Shown here piece by piece: positions 8,094-17,725 of a stretch of DNA of 44,809 nucleotides. The translations under genes and the position numbers were made by a program. The DNA is from Lachnospiraceae bacterium. Lineage in GTDB: Bacteria; Bacillota; Clostridia; Lachnospirales; Lachnospiraceae. The notes beneath the pieces were generated by a model that saw only the letters and a program-made list of their open reading frames with translations, was not told where the DNA came from and made no database searches. The stretch is taken from NCBI GenBank assembly GCA_017393285.1, contig JAFORL010000139.1, forward strand, positions 1 through 44,809. The letters are read 5' to 3'. Position 1 is the first letter of the stretch. Each line of letters starts with the position of its first letter.

Positions 8094-9575
8094 ATGGAAG
8101 AACAGCAATATCAGGTATATAAAGATATGGAAGCAAGAACCAATGGAGAAATCTACATTGGCGTGGTAGGACCTGTCAGAACCGGCAAATCTACCTTTAT
8201 AAAAAAGTTTATGGATTTACTGGTCATTCCCTATATGGAGGATGTACATAGTAAAGAACGGGCAATTGATGAATTACCACAATCTGCTGCCGGGAAAACC
8301 ATTATGACGACAGAACCTAAATTTATTCCAAAAGAAGCAGCAAAAATTCAACTAGATGAAAATACCAGTATTCAAATTCGATTGGTAGACTGTGTTGGAT
8401 TTATGGTAGAGGGTGCCAGTGGCCATATGGAAGGTGCGAAAGAGAGAATGGTATTCACGCCTTGGTTTCCGCAGGAAATTCCTTTTTCGAAAGCAGCAGA
8501 GGTAGGCACGCAAAAAGTAATTACAGAACATGCTACCGTAGGTATTGTGGTTACTACAGATGGAAGTTTCGGAGATATAGAAGAAAAACAATATAAAGAA
8601 GCGGAAATGCGTACAGTCCAAGAATTAAAGCAAATCGGAAAACCATTTTTGGTTTTATACAATACCATAGATCCACAAAAAGATGAGGTGGTGGAAAAAG
8701 CCAAACGACTAGAAGAACAATATGGTGTTACGGTATTACCAATCAATTGTGAAACAATGAATAAAAGTGATTTGCATGAAATTATGCGGCAATTGCTATA
8801 CGCATTTCCAGTTACACAAATTTCTTTTTATTTGCCTAAATGGCTACGGTTATTGGATAAAGAACATCCTATTCGTCAAACATTTCAAAGGCATATGTTC
8901 TCTATATTAGAAAAGATGCAGGCACTTAAAGATGCTCGATTAGAACAGCTGCAATATGAGAATCCCTATATAGAGAGAATAAATTTGGATGGCATTTATA
9001 TGCATACTGGTGAAGTAGTTATTAGAATGGAAATCAAACAGGCATATTATTATGAAGCAATCAGTCAGTTAACGGGCATGGAAATTACTGGAGAAGTAGA
9101 AATGGTAAGAGTATTGCAAGAAATTTCTGAAAAAAAATCAGAATATGATAAAATGTGGCTTGCAAATGAGGGCGTAAAACAGAAGGGCTACGGTGTTATG
9201 ACACCCGCTGTGGAGGAAATTACCATTTCACAACCTGAAATTATCAAGCATGGTAATAAATATGGTGTTAAAATCAAAGCGACCGCACCCTCTGTGCATT
9301 TGATCAAAGCAAATATCGAAACAGAAATTGCGCCTATTGTTGGAAGTGAAGAACAGGCCAATGATTTGATTGATTATATTACAAATAATGAAAAAACAAA
9401 TCCTTCTGGTATTTGGGATACCAATATTTTTGGAAAATCCATTGGACAGTTGATAGAAGATGGAATTCAGGCAAAAGTCAATAAATTAACAGATGAAAGT
9501 CAATTGAAATTACAAGATACCATGCAAAAAGTTGTAAATGATAGCAATGGAGGCTTGGTTTGTATTATTATTTGA
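8094..9575 (+). CDS. spoIVA: Stage IV sporulation protein A (spore coat morphogenetic ATPase)
   Basis: 493 residues, full length for SpoIVA, the cytoskeletal ATPase that polymerises around the forespore and forms the basement layer of the coat. Walker A is GPVRTGKST (residues 26-34), followed by the SpoIVA-specific ELPQSAAGKTIMTTEPKF segment and the LVDCVGF switch. The C-terminal stretch (IWDTNIFGKSIGQLIEDGIQ, then SNGGLVCIII) is the conserved polymerisation and anchoring end. The ATG follows CGGAGGGAT. This gene is the best evidence that the organism forms endospores. The upstream hairpin and its own SigE-like -10 suggest transcription separate from clpA. The promoter of the next gene overlaps its stop codon. 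Confidence 0.97.
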   Translation: MEEQQYQVYKDMEARTNGEIYIGVVGPVRTGKSTFIKKFMDLLVIPYMEDVHSKERAIDELPQSAAGKTIMTTEPKFIPKEAAKIQLDENTSIQIRLVDCVGFMVEGASGHMEGAKERMVFTPWFPQEIPFSKAAEVGTQKVITEHATVGIVVTTDGSFGDIEEKQYKEAEMRTVQELKQIGKPFLVLYNTIDPQKDEVVEKAKRLEEQYGVTVLPINCETMNKSDLHEIMRQLLYAFPVTQISFYLPKWLRLLDKEHPIRQTFQRHMFSILEKMQALKDARLEQLQYENPYIERINLDGIYMHTGEVVIRMEIKQAYYYEAISQLTGMEITGEVEMVRVLQEISEKKSEYDKMWLANEGVKQKGYGVMTPAVEEITISQPEIIKHGNKYGVKIKATAPSVHLIKANIETEIAPIVGSEEQANDLIDYITNNEKTNPSGIWDTNIFGKSIGQLIEDGIQAKVNKLTDESQLKLQDTMQKVVNDSNGGLVCIII

Positions 9576-9600
9576 CAAGTATTTGTGTATGTGGTAGAAT
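9572..9600 (+). promoter_or_regulatory. Strong sigma-A promoter for the NlpC/P60 gene, overlapping the spoIVA stop
   Basis: A perfect TTGACA (9572-9577), a 17-base spacer and TAGAAT (9595-9600). It starts inside the last codons of spoIVA, so the hydrolase gene can be expressed in growing cells independently of sporulation. Confidence 0.85.
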
Positions 9601-9700
9601 TACCAAGTCTGTATGTCGAAAAATGTAAAGATATTATAGTATATCGGAAAATAAAATATGCGAAGGATAAACACATATGCCAACTTTAAGGAGGAAACAT

Positions 9701-10921
9701 ATGAAAAGTCACATAGTTAAGTTATCTGCATTAGGGTTAGCAGGCGCATTAGTCCTGCAATTTGACAACACTGCTATTTTAGCAACGCAGAAATTGTTAA
9801 CTGATAATGGTTCCGTAGCAGGAATTACAGTAACTTTAGATGATTATGCAAAATCAGCTACAGAGTCTGAAACAACAACGGACGTGCCAAGTTTTGTAGA
9901 AGCAAGTGGAAATGCAGCTTTGCTTGGTACCAATGCAGTTGTCGCAGATGAAGTAAAGCTGAATTTAAAATATGATCGATTAGGAATTGCAAGAGTAGAT
10001 GAAACGTTAAATGTTAGAAAAAAAGCAACTACAGATTCCAAAATTATAGGAAAGATGGCTAAGAATGCAGCCTGTAATGTGGAAAAAATCACAAAAGATG
10101 GTTGGGCTAAGATTAAATCTGGCGATGTGCGTGGTTATGTGAAAGCGGAATATTTGGTTTTGGACGAGGAAGCAGAAACATTGGCTTTCAAAGTTGGGAA
10201 AAAAGTAGCTACCGTAAAAACAGAAACACTGAATGTAAGATTTTTACCAAGCACAAATTCAGGAATCTATACATTGGTTCCGGTAGATGAGGAATTAGAA
10301 GTAGTAAGAGAAGATATTAGTGAAGAGTATGTGCGTAATTTTATCGAGAAGCATTTTTCAGACAAGAAGGATAAGGAATTGATTCAAGATGTAGATTTGG
10401 AACAAATGAAACAGGAATTGGATGATTGGATTTGTGTATCTGTGGATGATGAAAAAGTATTCGTTTCAAAGGAATATGTAGATCTTTCTTATACCTTAAA
10501 AAGAGCCGTTTCTACAAAGACAGAAACCAGCAAGAAAGAAGGAGAAAGTAGTCAGACTTCGATTCGTAGCTCCATTGTTGCATTTGCAATGCAATTCCTT
10601 GGAAATTCTTACGTTTATGGTGGAACCAGCCTTACAAACGGAACAGATTGTTCTGGCTTTACCATGCGAATTTACCAACATTTTGGATATGGGTTACCAA
10701 GAACAGCTGCACAACAGGCGGCTGCTACAAGAACCATTTCTTCTTCGGAAGCACAACCTGGAGACTTGTTTTTCTATGGGTATAGTGGACATGTTAGCCA
10801 TGTAGCCATGTATATTGGTGGTGGCCAGGTAATTCATGCAAGTAATGAAAGAACTGGTATTAAGATTTCTAATGCCTTTTATCGTACACCGGTTAAAGTT
10901 GGACGAGTGATTAGTCAATAG
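9701..10921 (+). CDS. Secreted SH3-domain NlpC/P60 peptidoglycan endopeptidase
   Basis: 406 residues. A signal peptide (positively charged start, hydrophobic LSALGLAGALVL) is followed by two bacterial SH3 domains. The first has ETLNVRKKATTDSKIIG and ends GYVKAEYL; the second has ETLNVRFLPSTNS. A linker then leads to a C-terminal NlpC/P60 domain: catalytic Cys317 in DCSGF, His367 in GHVSHVAMYIG, and polar His379 in VIHAS. It likely cuts wall stem peptides (D-Glu to diamino acid bond) outside the cell. ATG 9701 is set by AAGGAGG (9688-9694); an ATG 24 bases earlier lacks a ribosome site. It is a single-gene transcript between its own promoter and the terminator at 11083. Confidence 0.93.
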   Translation: MKSHIVKLSALGLAGALVLQFDNTAILATQKLLTDNGSVAGITVTLDDYAKSATESETTTDVPSFVEASGNAALLGTNAVVADEVKLNLKYDRLGIARVDETLNVRKKATTDSKIIGKMAKNAACNVEKITKDGWAKIKSGDVRGYVKAEYLVLDEEAETLAFKVGKKVATVKTETLNVRFLPSTNSGIYTLVPVDEELEVVREDISEEYVRNFIEKHFSDKKDKELIQDVDLEQMKQELDDWICVSVDDEKVFVSKEYVDLSYTLKRAVSTKTETSKKEGESSQTSIRSSIVAFAMQFLGNSYVYGGTSLTNGTDCSGFTMRIYQHFGYGLPRTAAQQAAATRTISSSEAQPGDLFFYGYSGHVSHVAMYIGGGQVIHASNERTGIKISNAFYRTPVKVGRVISQ

Positions 10922-10973
10922 GCAATAGAAACCTAAATCTTACTATGTCTGAACGTAGACCAGTATTGTTTAT

Positions 10974-11049
10974 TTTGCCAAGCTCGCTGCTATTTGCATG
11001 TGATAGCTTGCTGCAAGCGGTAACAGCGCAGCCCCTCGGCTAAACTATT
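10974..11049. other. G+C-richer spacer with several small hairpins
   Basis: Between the hydrolase stop and its terminator, this stretch is clearly richer in G+C than its surroundings. It holds short stems: GCTAT/ATAGC around 10988-11006, GCTTG/CAAGC at 11006-11018, and AGCC/GGCT near 11030-11041 inside GTAA/TTAC. No open frame is convincing. It could be a structured 3' UTR or a small RNA. Confidence 0.3.
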
Positions 11050-11082
11050 ACAAAGATTAAAAAATTATATATAAGATGTTTC

Positions 11083-11126
11083 AAAAAAGTTCTTTTTGAG
11101 TTATAATCTCAATTGGGACTTTTTTT
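11083..11126 (+). terminator. Rho-independent terminator after the NlpC/P60 gene
   Basis: AAAAAAGTTC (11083-11092) pairs with GGGACTTTTTT (11116-11126), with one G-U pair. An inner TTGAG/CTCAA stem closes the loop. The terminal T-run serves as the tail. The A-run on the other side could also stop transcription on the minus strand. Confidence 0.85.
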
Positions 11127-11162
11127 GTGTAATAAATAACAGGCAAGAAAATGGAGGCAGGA

Positions 11163-12869
11163 ATGGAATTTGAAATTGTATTAATGAGCATTGTCGCAAT
11201 CGCAATTTTATTATTTATAAAATCAAAATGGGATGAAAAAGAACAACTTATAAAATTGCAAAAGCAGAATAAAAAAAATTGGGGTAAAATTTCTTCAGAA
11301 GAGTATACAAGAGACAAATTGGATATCATAAAAAAATATTTTTTAGAATATCAAACCCCATATGATATTGATGATATTACTTGGAATGATATGGATATGG
11401 ATACCATCTATATGTTGATTAACCAGACCAAAAGCACCATGGGACAAGATTATCTATACAGAATGTTACGTCAGATTCAAACGGAACCTACACAATTAGA
11501 GGAACGGGAAAAATTGATTCAGTTTTTTCAAAACAATGAAGAAGCAAGAAATCAATTGCTGACAGAATTTCATTTTATGGGAAAAGTAAAAGGAATCTCT
11601 TTGTACCGATATTTAAATTTGGTTCATGAAATTCCTAAACATAATCCCCTTGACAGTTTTGTTATGTTAGGGTTACTGGCAATGTCTGTTGGTTTGATTG
11701 GATTATCTGTGGTGAATATACTTCCACCAATTTATGGCGTGGTTTTATTGGTGTGTATGATCATCAACAACGTGATTCGATATTTTAATCGAAAAGCAAG
11801 AATAGAAAAATATTTTCAAGTTTTTATGTATATCATACGTATGCTACAGGGAGCAGATTCCTTGGTGAAATTGCAGATCAAAGAATTACAGCCTTATTTT
11901 GATGAGATAAAAGCGATTTTAGATACCTTCAAAGACTTACAAAAAGGTTCTTTTTTGGTGTTTTTTGATAGCAGAAAAGGAAGTGGCTCTTTTTGGGATT
12001 TAACATTAGATTATGTGCGTATGATTACCCATGTAGATTTAATTAAATTTGATTTTATGGTTAAAAAGGTGCAAAACAGGAAGGAAGAGTTGAATCAATT
12101 ATACGAAAAATTAGGCAGGTTAGATGCCTTGCTTTCTGTGGCTTCATTTCGGGCATATTTAGGAGAAGATGGGTATTGCATTCCACAATTGCATCAAACT
12201 ACAAAAGCCTTTCTTAGGATAGAAGATGGCTATCATTCTATGTTGCAAAATCCAGTAATGAATAGTATTGATGCAAAGAAACCAGTCTTGATTACCGGTT
12301 CGAATGCATCTGGCAAGTCCACATTTATTAAAATGGTTGCTTTGAATGCTATTTTGTCGCAGACCATTCATACAGCAGTTGCAAAAGACTACGAAGCAAG
12401 TTATTTTCATATATATTCTTCTATGGCATTGCGCGATGACCTGCAAGGAAATGAAAGTTATTACGTAGTAGAAATTAAATCGATTCAACGCATTTTAGAA
12501 CAGACAAAACAAAATATCCCAGTTTTAGTTTTCGTTGACGAGATTCTTCGAGGAACCAATACTTTGGAACGGATTGCGGCATCTTCTCAGATTTTGAAAA
12601 GTTTTGCCCAAACCAATGCCCTCGTATTTGCGGCAACACACGATTTAGAATTGACGCATATACTCGAAAAATACTATGACAACTATCATTTCCAAGAAGA
12701 AATTAAAGATAATCAGGTCGTGTTTGATTATGTTTTACAAAATGGAAGAGCCTATACAAGAAATGCGATTAAATTGTTAGCTATGTTGGGATATGAAAAA
12801 ACAATAATTAAGGAAGCAGAAAAATCAGCCAATAGCTTTTTGGAAAAAGGTGTATGGAAGCAAATATAA
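11163..12869 (+). CDS. Membrane-anchored MutS-like ATPase
   Basis: 568 residues. The C-terminal part is a MutS-family ABC ATPase: Walker A GSNASGKST (379-387), a signature region near LQGNESYYVVE, Walker B VDEILRGTNT (D459/E460) and the switch ATHDLELTH. It lacks the mismatch-reading N-domain with Phe-x-Glu. Instead there is one membrane segment at the N-terminus (about 4-18, then basic KSKW) and a hydrophobic pair near 167-210, followed by basic NRKARIEK. ATG 11163 follows GGAGG (11153-11157). mutS starts 13 bases after its stop, so the two are probably co-transcribed. The role is unknown. It is a MutS relative, not MutS2, since no Smr nuclease domain is present. Confidence 0.85.
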   Translation: MEFEIVLMSIVAIAILLFIKSKWDEKEQLIKLQKQNKKNWGKISSEEYTRDKLDIIKKYFLEYQTPYDIDDITWNDMDMDTIYMLINQTKSTMGQDYLYRMLRQIQTEPTQLEEREKLIQFFQNNEEARNQLLTEFHFMGKVKGISLYRYLNLVHEIPKHNPLDSFVMLGLLAMSVGLIGLSVVNILPPIYGVVLLVCMIINNVIRYFNRKARIEKYFQVFMYIIRMLQGADSLVKLQIKELQPYFDEIKAILDTFKDLQKGSFLVFFDSRKGSGSFWDLTLDYVRMITHVDLIKFDFMVKKVQNRKEELNQLYEKLGRLDALLSVASFRAYLGEDGYCIPQLHQTTKAFLRIEDGYHSMLQNPVMNSIDAKKPVLITGSNASGKSTFIKMVALNAILSQTIHTAVAKDYEASYFHIYSSMALRDDLQGNESYYVVEIKSIQRILEQTKQNIPVLVFVDEILRGTNTLERIAASSQILKSFAQTNALVFAATHDLELTHILEKYYDNYHFQEEIKDNQVVFDYVLQNGRAYTRNAIKLLAMLGYEKTIIKEAEKSANSFLEKGVWKQI

Positions 12870-12882
12870 TGGAGGTATAAGC

Positions 12883-15546
12883 ATGGCAGAAAAATTGACA
12901 CCAATGATGCAACAGTATATGGATACAAAAGAAGCGTATAAAGATTGTATTTTATTTTATCGTTTGGGTGACTTCTATGAAATGTTTTTTGATGATGCAA
13001 TTACTGCTACGAGAGAGTTGGAAATTACATTAACAGGCAAATCATGTGGTTTGAAAGAAAGAGCACCTATGTGCGGCATTCCTTTTCATGCGGTGGATGG
13101 GTATTTGACCAGATTGGTAAATAAAGGTTATAAGGTTGCTATTTGTGAACAGGTAGAAGATCCCAAAACAACAAAAGGTATTGTCAAACGAGAGGTTGTG
13201 CGAATTGTTACTCCGGGAACAAATTTGAATACCCAGTCTTTAGAAGAAGGAAAAAATAATTATTTAATGGGTATATGCAAAGACGATTCTGCCTTTGGAA
13301 TTGCGGTTGTAGATGTTACTACCGGTGAATTTTCCATGACACAGGTAGAAGACTTTAGAAAGTTGATGGATGAAATTACAAAATTTGCACCTACCGAGCT
13401 GATTTGCAATGCTGCTATGAAAAATCATGAAGCTGTTTTAGAGGCTTTAAAAAATCGTACCCAGGTAGCAATATCTTATATGGATACTTGGTATTATGAT
13501 TCAGAGATGTGTGAGAAAAGCTTGAAAGAGCATTTTAGCGTGCAGAGTTTATCGGGTTTGGGATTAGATGCATATCCCGTTGGAACCATTGCGGCCGGCG
13601 CCGTAATGCAATATTTGATGGAAACGCAAAAAAATGCCTTATCACATATTACAAGTATTAGCCCATATTCCTCTGCTGCATATATGATTTTGGATACCTC
13701 TACCAGAAGAAATCTGGAATTGGTAGAAACTTTGCGTGAAAAACAAAAAAGAGGATCTTTGTTATGGATTTTGGATAAAACCAAAACAGCCATGGGTGCT
13801 CGTTTGTTGCGTAATAGAGTGGAGCAACCTTTGGTAGATAAAAAACAGATAAAAATGCGCTTGGATGCGATTTCTACTTTGAATACGGATGCTATTACAA
13901 GAGAAGAATTAAGAGAATATTTAGCACCTATTTATGATTTGGAACGGTTAATCGGGAAAGTGGCATACAAAACAGCAAATCCTAGAGATTTTATTGCTTT
14001 ACAATCTTCTTTGGCTATGCTTCCACCAATAAAAACCTTATTAGAAGATATGAAGGTCAAAGCCTTACAGGACGTGTACACTTCCATTGATACATTGGAT
14101 GATATTTGCGAGTTAATTGATGCTGCCATTACGGAAGATCCTCCCATTGCCATAAAAGAGGGCGGCATTATAAAAGAAGGATACAATGAAGAAGTAGATA
14201 CCTTGAGAAAGGCAAAAACGGACGGAAAAATATGGTTGGCAAATTTGGAAGAAGAGGAGAAAGAAGCCACAGGTATTAAAAATTTACGTATAAAGTTCAA
14301 TAAAGTATTTGGCTATTATTTTGAAGTAACCAATTCCTATTTGTCATTAGTACCGGATACTTGGACACGAAAACAGACGTTAACCAATGCAGAACGTTTT
14401 ACTACACCAAAATTAAAAGAATTAGAAGATGTTATTTTGGGTGCGGAGGATAAACTCTTTGCATTAGAATATGAATTGTTTGTATCTATACGGGAACACA
14501 TTGCAGATGCAGTATTGCGAGTGCAACAAACGGCAAAAGCAATTGCCCAATTAGATGTATATGTATCTTTAGCTCTTGTTGCTGAAAGAAACAACTTTGT
14601 AAGACCTGATATCAATACAGATGGTATCATTAAAATCCAAGGGGGTAGACATCCGGTAGTAGAACAAATGCTTTCCAGCAATGAATTTGTGGAAAATGAT
14701 ACATTTTTAGACGGAAAACAACAGAGAATTGCTATTATTACAGGTCCTAATATGGCTGGTAAATCTACCTATATGAGACAAACAGCATTGATTGTACTAA
14801 TGGCACAAATTGGAAGTTTTGTACCTGCCACCAGTGCAAATATTGGTGTGGTTGATCGTATATTTACCAGAGTGGGCGCTTCTGATGATTTGGCTTCAGG
14901 TCAAAGTACCTTTATGGTGGAAATGACAGAAGTGGCTAACATTTTAAGAAATGCAACTTCCAATAGTTTGTTGATTTTAGACGAGATTGGTCGTGGAACC
15001 AGCACCTTTGATGGATTAAGTATTGCATGGGCTGTAGTAGAGCATATTGCAAATCCAAATATCATTGGAGCGAAAACCTTATTTGCAACCCATTATCATG
15101 AATTAACAGAATTAGAAGGCAAGTTGGATAGCGTCAACAATTATTGTATCGCCGTGCAAGAAGCAGGGGATGATATTGTATTTTTACGAAAAATTATCAA
15201 AGGTGGAGCAGATAAAAGTTATGGTATACAGGTAGCGAAATTAGCAGGTGTGCCTACGCCGGTGTTGGAACGTGCAAAAGAAATTGCCCAGCAATTATCT
15301 GCCCATGATATTGTAGAGAATGTAAAGGAAATTGCTGCACAGTCTGGTTCGGATTGCGAGACAGGATTAGAAAACGCAAAAAACATCACTGGGAAGCAAG
15401 TATCTATTTTTGATGGTTTTGCCAACATGCCTTCTACAGAAGATATTTTGTTAGAATTGCGAGAACTGGATTTAAATGCATTGACACCGATGGATGCAAT
15501 GAATAAGTTGTATCAAATTCAAAAGAAAGTGAAAGAACGCTGGTAG
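12883..15546 (+). CDS. mutS: DNA mismatch repair protein MutS
   Basis: 887 residues, the usual MutS1 length. It recognises mismatches and small loops and recruits MutL. The mismatch-wedge motif is F31-Y-E33 within DFYEMFFDDA. Connector, lever and clamp domains follow in normal order. The ATPase has Walker A GPNMAGKST (621-629), the STFMVEM signature, and Walker B LLILDEIGRGTST. The helix-turn-helix end and the C-terminal tail (MNKLYQIQKKVKERW) are present. ATG 12883 is set by GGAGG (12871-12875); the longer frame begins inside the upstream gene. mutL starts 15 bases downstream. Confidence 0.98.
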   Translation: MAEKLTPMMQQYMDTKEAYKDCILFYRLGDFYEMFFDDAITATRELEITLTGKSCGLKERAPMCGIPFHAVDGYLTRLVNKGYKVAICEQVEDPKTTKGIVKREVVRIVTPGTNLNTQSLEEGKNNYLMGICKDDSAFGIAVVDVTTGEFSMTQVEDFRKLMDEITKFAPTELICNAAMKNHEAVLEALKNRTQVAISYMDTWYYDSEMCEKSLKEHFSVQSLSGLGLDAYPVGTIAAGAVMQYLMETQKNALSHITSISPYSSAAYMILDTSTRRNLELVETLREKQKRGSLLWILDKTKTAMGARLLRNRVEQPLVDKKQIKMRLDAISTLNTDAITREELREYLAPIYDLERLIGKVAYKTANPRDFIALQSSLAMLPPIKTLLEDMKVKALQDVYTSIDTLDDICELIDAAITEDPPIAIKEGGIIKEGYNEEVDTLRKAKTDGKIWLANLEEEEKEATGIKNLRIKFNKVFGYYFEVTNSYLSLVPDTWTRKQTLTNAERFTTPKLKELEDVILGAEDKLFALEYELFVSIREHIADAVLRVQQTAKAIAQLDVYVSLALVAERNNFVRPDINTDGIIKIQGGRHPVVEQMLSSNEFVENDTFLDGKQQRIAIITGPNMAGKSTYMRQTALIVLMAQIGSFVPATSANIGVVDRIFTRVGASDDLASGQSTFMVEMTEVANILRNATSNSLLILDEIGRGTSTFDGLSIAWAVVEHIANPNIIGAKTLFATHYHELTELEGKLDSVNNYCIAVQEAGDDIVFLRKIIKGGADKSYGIQVAKLAGVPTPVLERAKEIAQQLSAHDIVENVKEIAAQSGSDCETGLENAKNITGKQVSIFDGFANMPSTEDILLELRELDLNALTPMDAMNKLYQIQKKVKERW

Positions 15547-15561
15547 AAAGGAAATGATACT

Positions 15562-17679
15562 ATGGCAAGAATTTTACGATTAGATCAAAATACAATCAAT
15601 AAGATTGCTGCAGGAGAAGTAGTAGAGAGACCGGCAGCAGTTGTGAAGGAATTGGTTGAAAATGCAATAGATGCAGGTGCGACTGCAATTACCATTGAAA
15701 TCAAACAGGGTGGCAGTCAGTTAATTCGTATTACAGATAATGGAAGTGGTATTGAAAAGGAACAAATACAAATTGCATTTGAACGACATGCTACTAGTAA
15801 AATTCGGGAAGCCCAAGATTTGCTTACTATTCATAGTTTGGGCTTTCGTGGTGAAGCATTGGCCAGCATCAGCGCTGTTGCACAAGTAGAGTTGGTGACA
15901 AAGACCCGTGGTACCCTTATGGGAGTGCGTTATGTAATAGAAGGCGGAGAAGAAAAGAAATTGGAAGATGTGGGGTGTCCGGAAGGTACTACATTTGTAA
16001 TTAGAAATTTATTTTATAATGTACCGGCACGAAAGAAATTTTTGAAAAGTCCACAAACAGAGACTTCTTATGTAAATGATTTAGTGGAACGCATGGCAAT
16101 GTCCCATCCACATATTTCTTTTAAATTTATGTCAAATAATCAGGTGAAATTACAAACCTCTGGTAATGGAAACAACAAGGATGTGATTTATCATATTTAT
16201 GGCAGAGATATCACTTCGCAATTACTTTCCATTACTTCTACTACTGCCTTGATATCTGTTACGGGATTTTTAGCAAAGCCGGTAGTGAATCGCGGAAACC
16301 GTAATTATATGAATTATTTTGTAAATGGAAGATATGTAAAAAGCAAAATAGTGAATAAGGCAATCGAAGAAGCCTATAAGCCATACATGATGCAGCATAG
16401 ATATCCTATGACCGCATTGCAGATTGAAATTGACAGTCAACAAGTGGACGTAAATGTGCATCCTACAAAAATGGAAGTTCGATTTTCTAATGAGCAAGCT
16501 GTTTTTCAAGCTATTTTTCAAGCAATAACGGATGGATTGGCGCATCGGGAAATGATACCGGCAGTGACGGTCGGAAAGGAAGAAAAAAATAAAAAAGCAC
16601 CTGTGCCAGCCAATAAAGGACCCGAACCTTTTGAAGTACAGCGTAAAATTGCAGAAGGAGCAGGCATCGGAAAACAAAAATTAGAAGCAGCAAAATTAAT
16701 ATCCCAATATGAAAAAATCAAAAAAGAACAAGAAGCGCGAGAACATGTCGTAAAAGAGGAAAATACATATAAAACTGAGTCTTTTTCTTCTTTGGCAAAA
16801 AAGGCTTTGATGAAAGTAGAACAACAAGAAAAAGAGAAGAAAGATAATTCTACAACTGTAGAACAAGGCGTAAAGAAACAAAAAGAACAGTGTGTAGCGA
16901 ATGCAATCAAAGAAGATGCCAGAAAATATAAAAGTAATCCTGCAAGAAACGAAATAGAAAAAAACATTACAACTACCACAGAAAATGCTTCAAGTGAAAG
17001 TAAAACAGCTGATGTGGAAAAAGAAAAACTGTGGGACAAAAACAATTCTACACAAGTAGAACTTTTTGAAGGTGAGACAGCTTTATTAAAGAAAGAAGCA
17101 AAAAAAGAGTACACCATCGTTGGGCAGATATTTGATACGTATTGGATTGTACAATATAAAGATAAAATGTTCCTGATTGATCAGCATGCCGCACATGAAA
17201 AAATATTGTTTGAACGTACCATAGCTTCTATAAAAGAAAAAAAACGTCTTTCTCAAATGTTACAACCACCAATGATTGTTTCTTTGAGTATGAAAGAGGA
17301 ACAGGTTTTAAAAAAACACAAAGCAGCAATAGAAGCATTGGGATTTGAAGTTGAAACTTTTGGTGGTAGAGAGTATTCTATACGAGCCGTTCCTGCAAAT
17401 TTGTTTGACGTTGCAGATGTTACTTTACTTACAGATTTACTAGATACCTTGGCAGAGGATATGCAGGTAGAAAACTCGGATGTGATTATTGAAAAAGTTG
17501 CATCCATTTCTTGTAAAGCAGCGGTAAAAGGAAATATGAAATTATCAAAACTGGAAGCGGAAGCCTTGATTACAGAATTGATGCAATTGGAAAACCCTTA
17601 TCATTGTCCGCATGGTAGACCTGTAATTGTATCTATGTCAAAGTATGAATTAGAGAAAAAATTTAAAAGAGTTTTATAA
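15562..17679 (+). CDS. mutL: DNA mismatch repair endonuclease MutL
   Basis: 705 residues. The N-terminal GHKL ATPase has ELVENAIDAGAT, DNGSGI and GFRGEALASI. A long Lys/Glu-rich linker spans about residues 330-515. The C-terminal domain carries the metal-dependent nicking motif DQHA-x2-E-x4-E (D540 to E551), with SCKAAVK and CPHGRPV completing the zinc site. MutL here is therefore the nicking type expected in bacteria that lack MutH. The linker is longer and more charged than the folded domains need, which is common in Clostridia. miaA follows after 46 bases. Confidence 0.98.
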   Translation: MARILRLDQNTINKIAAGEVVERPAAVVKELVENAIDAGATAITIEIKQGGSQLIRITDNGSGIEKEQIQIAFERHATSKIREAQDLLTIHSLGFRGEALASISAVAQVELVTKTRGTLMGVRYVIEGGEEKKLEDVGCPEGTTFVIRNLFYNVPARKKFLKSPQTETSYVNDLVERMAMSHPHISFKFMSNNQVKLQTSGNGNNKDVIYHIYGRDITSQLLSITSTTALISVTGFLAKPVVNRGNRNYMNYFVNGRYVKSKIVNKAIEEAYKPYMMQHRYPMTALQIEIDSQQVDVNVHPTKMEVRFSNEQAVFQAIFQAITDGLAHREMIPAVTVGKEEKNKKAPVPANKGPEPFEVQRKIAEGAGIGKQKLEAAKLISQYEKIKKEQEAREHVVKEENTYKTESFSSLAKKALMKVEQQEKEKKDNSTTVEQGVKKQKEQCVANAIKEDARKYKSNPARNEIEKNITTTTENASSESKTADVEKEKLWDKNNSTQVELFEGETALLKKEAKKEYTIVGQIFDTYWIVQYKDKMFLIDQHAAHEKILFERTIASIKEKKRLSQMLQPPMIVSLSMKEEQVLKKHKAAIEALGFEVETFGGREYSIRAVPANLFDVADVTLLTDLLDTLAEDMQVENSDVIIEKVASISCKAAVKGNMKLSKLEAEALITELMQLENPYHCPHGRPVIVSMSKYELEKKFKRVL

Positions 17680-17725
17680 AATATTTGTGTGAAAAGTTAT
17701 TCAAACACATAAATGGAGGCAAATT

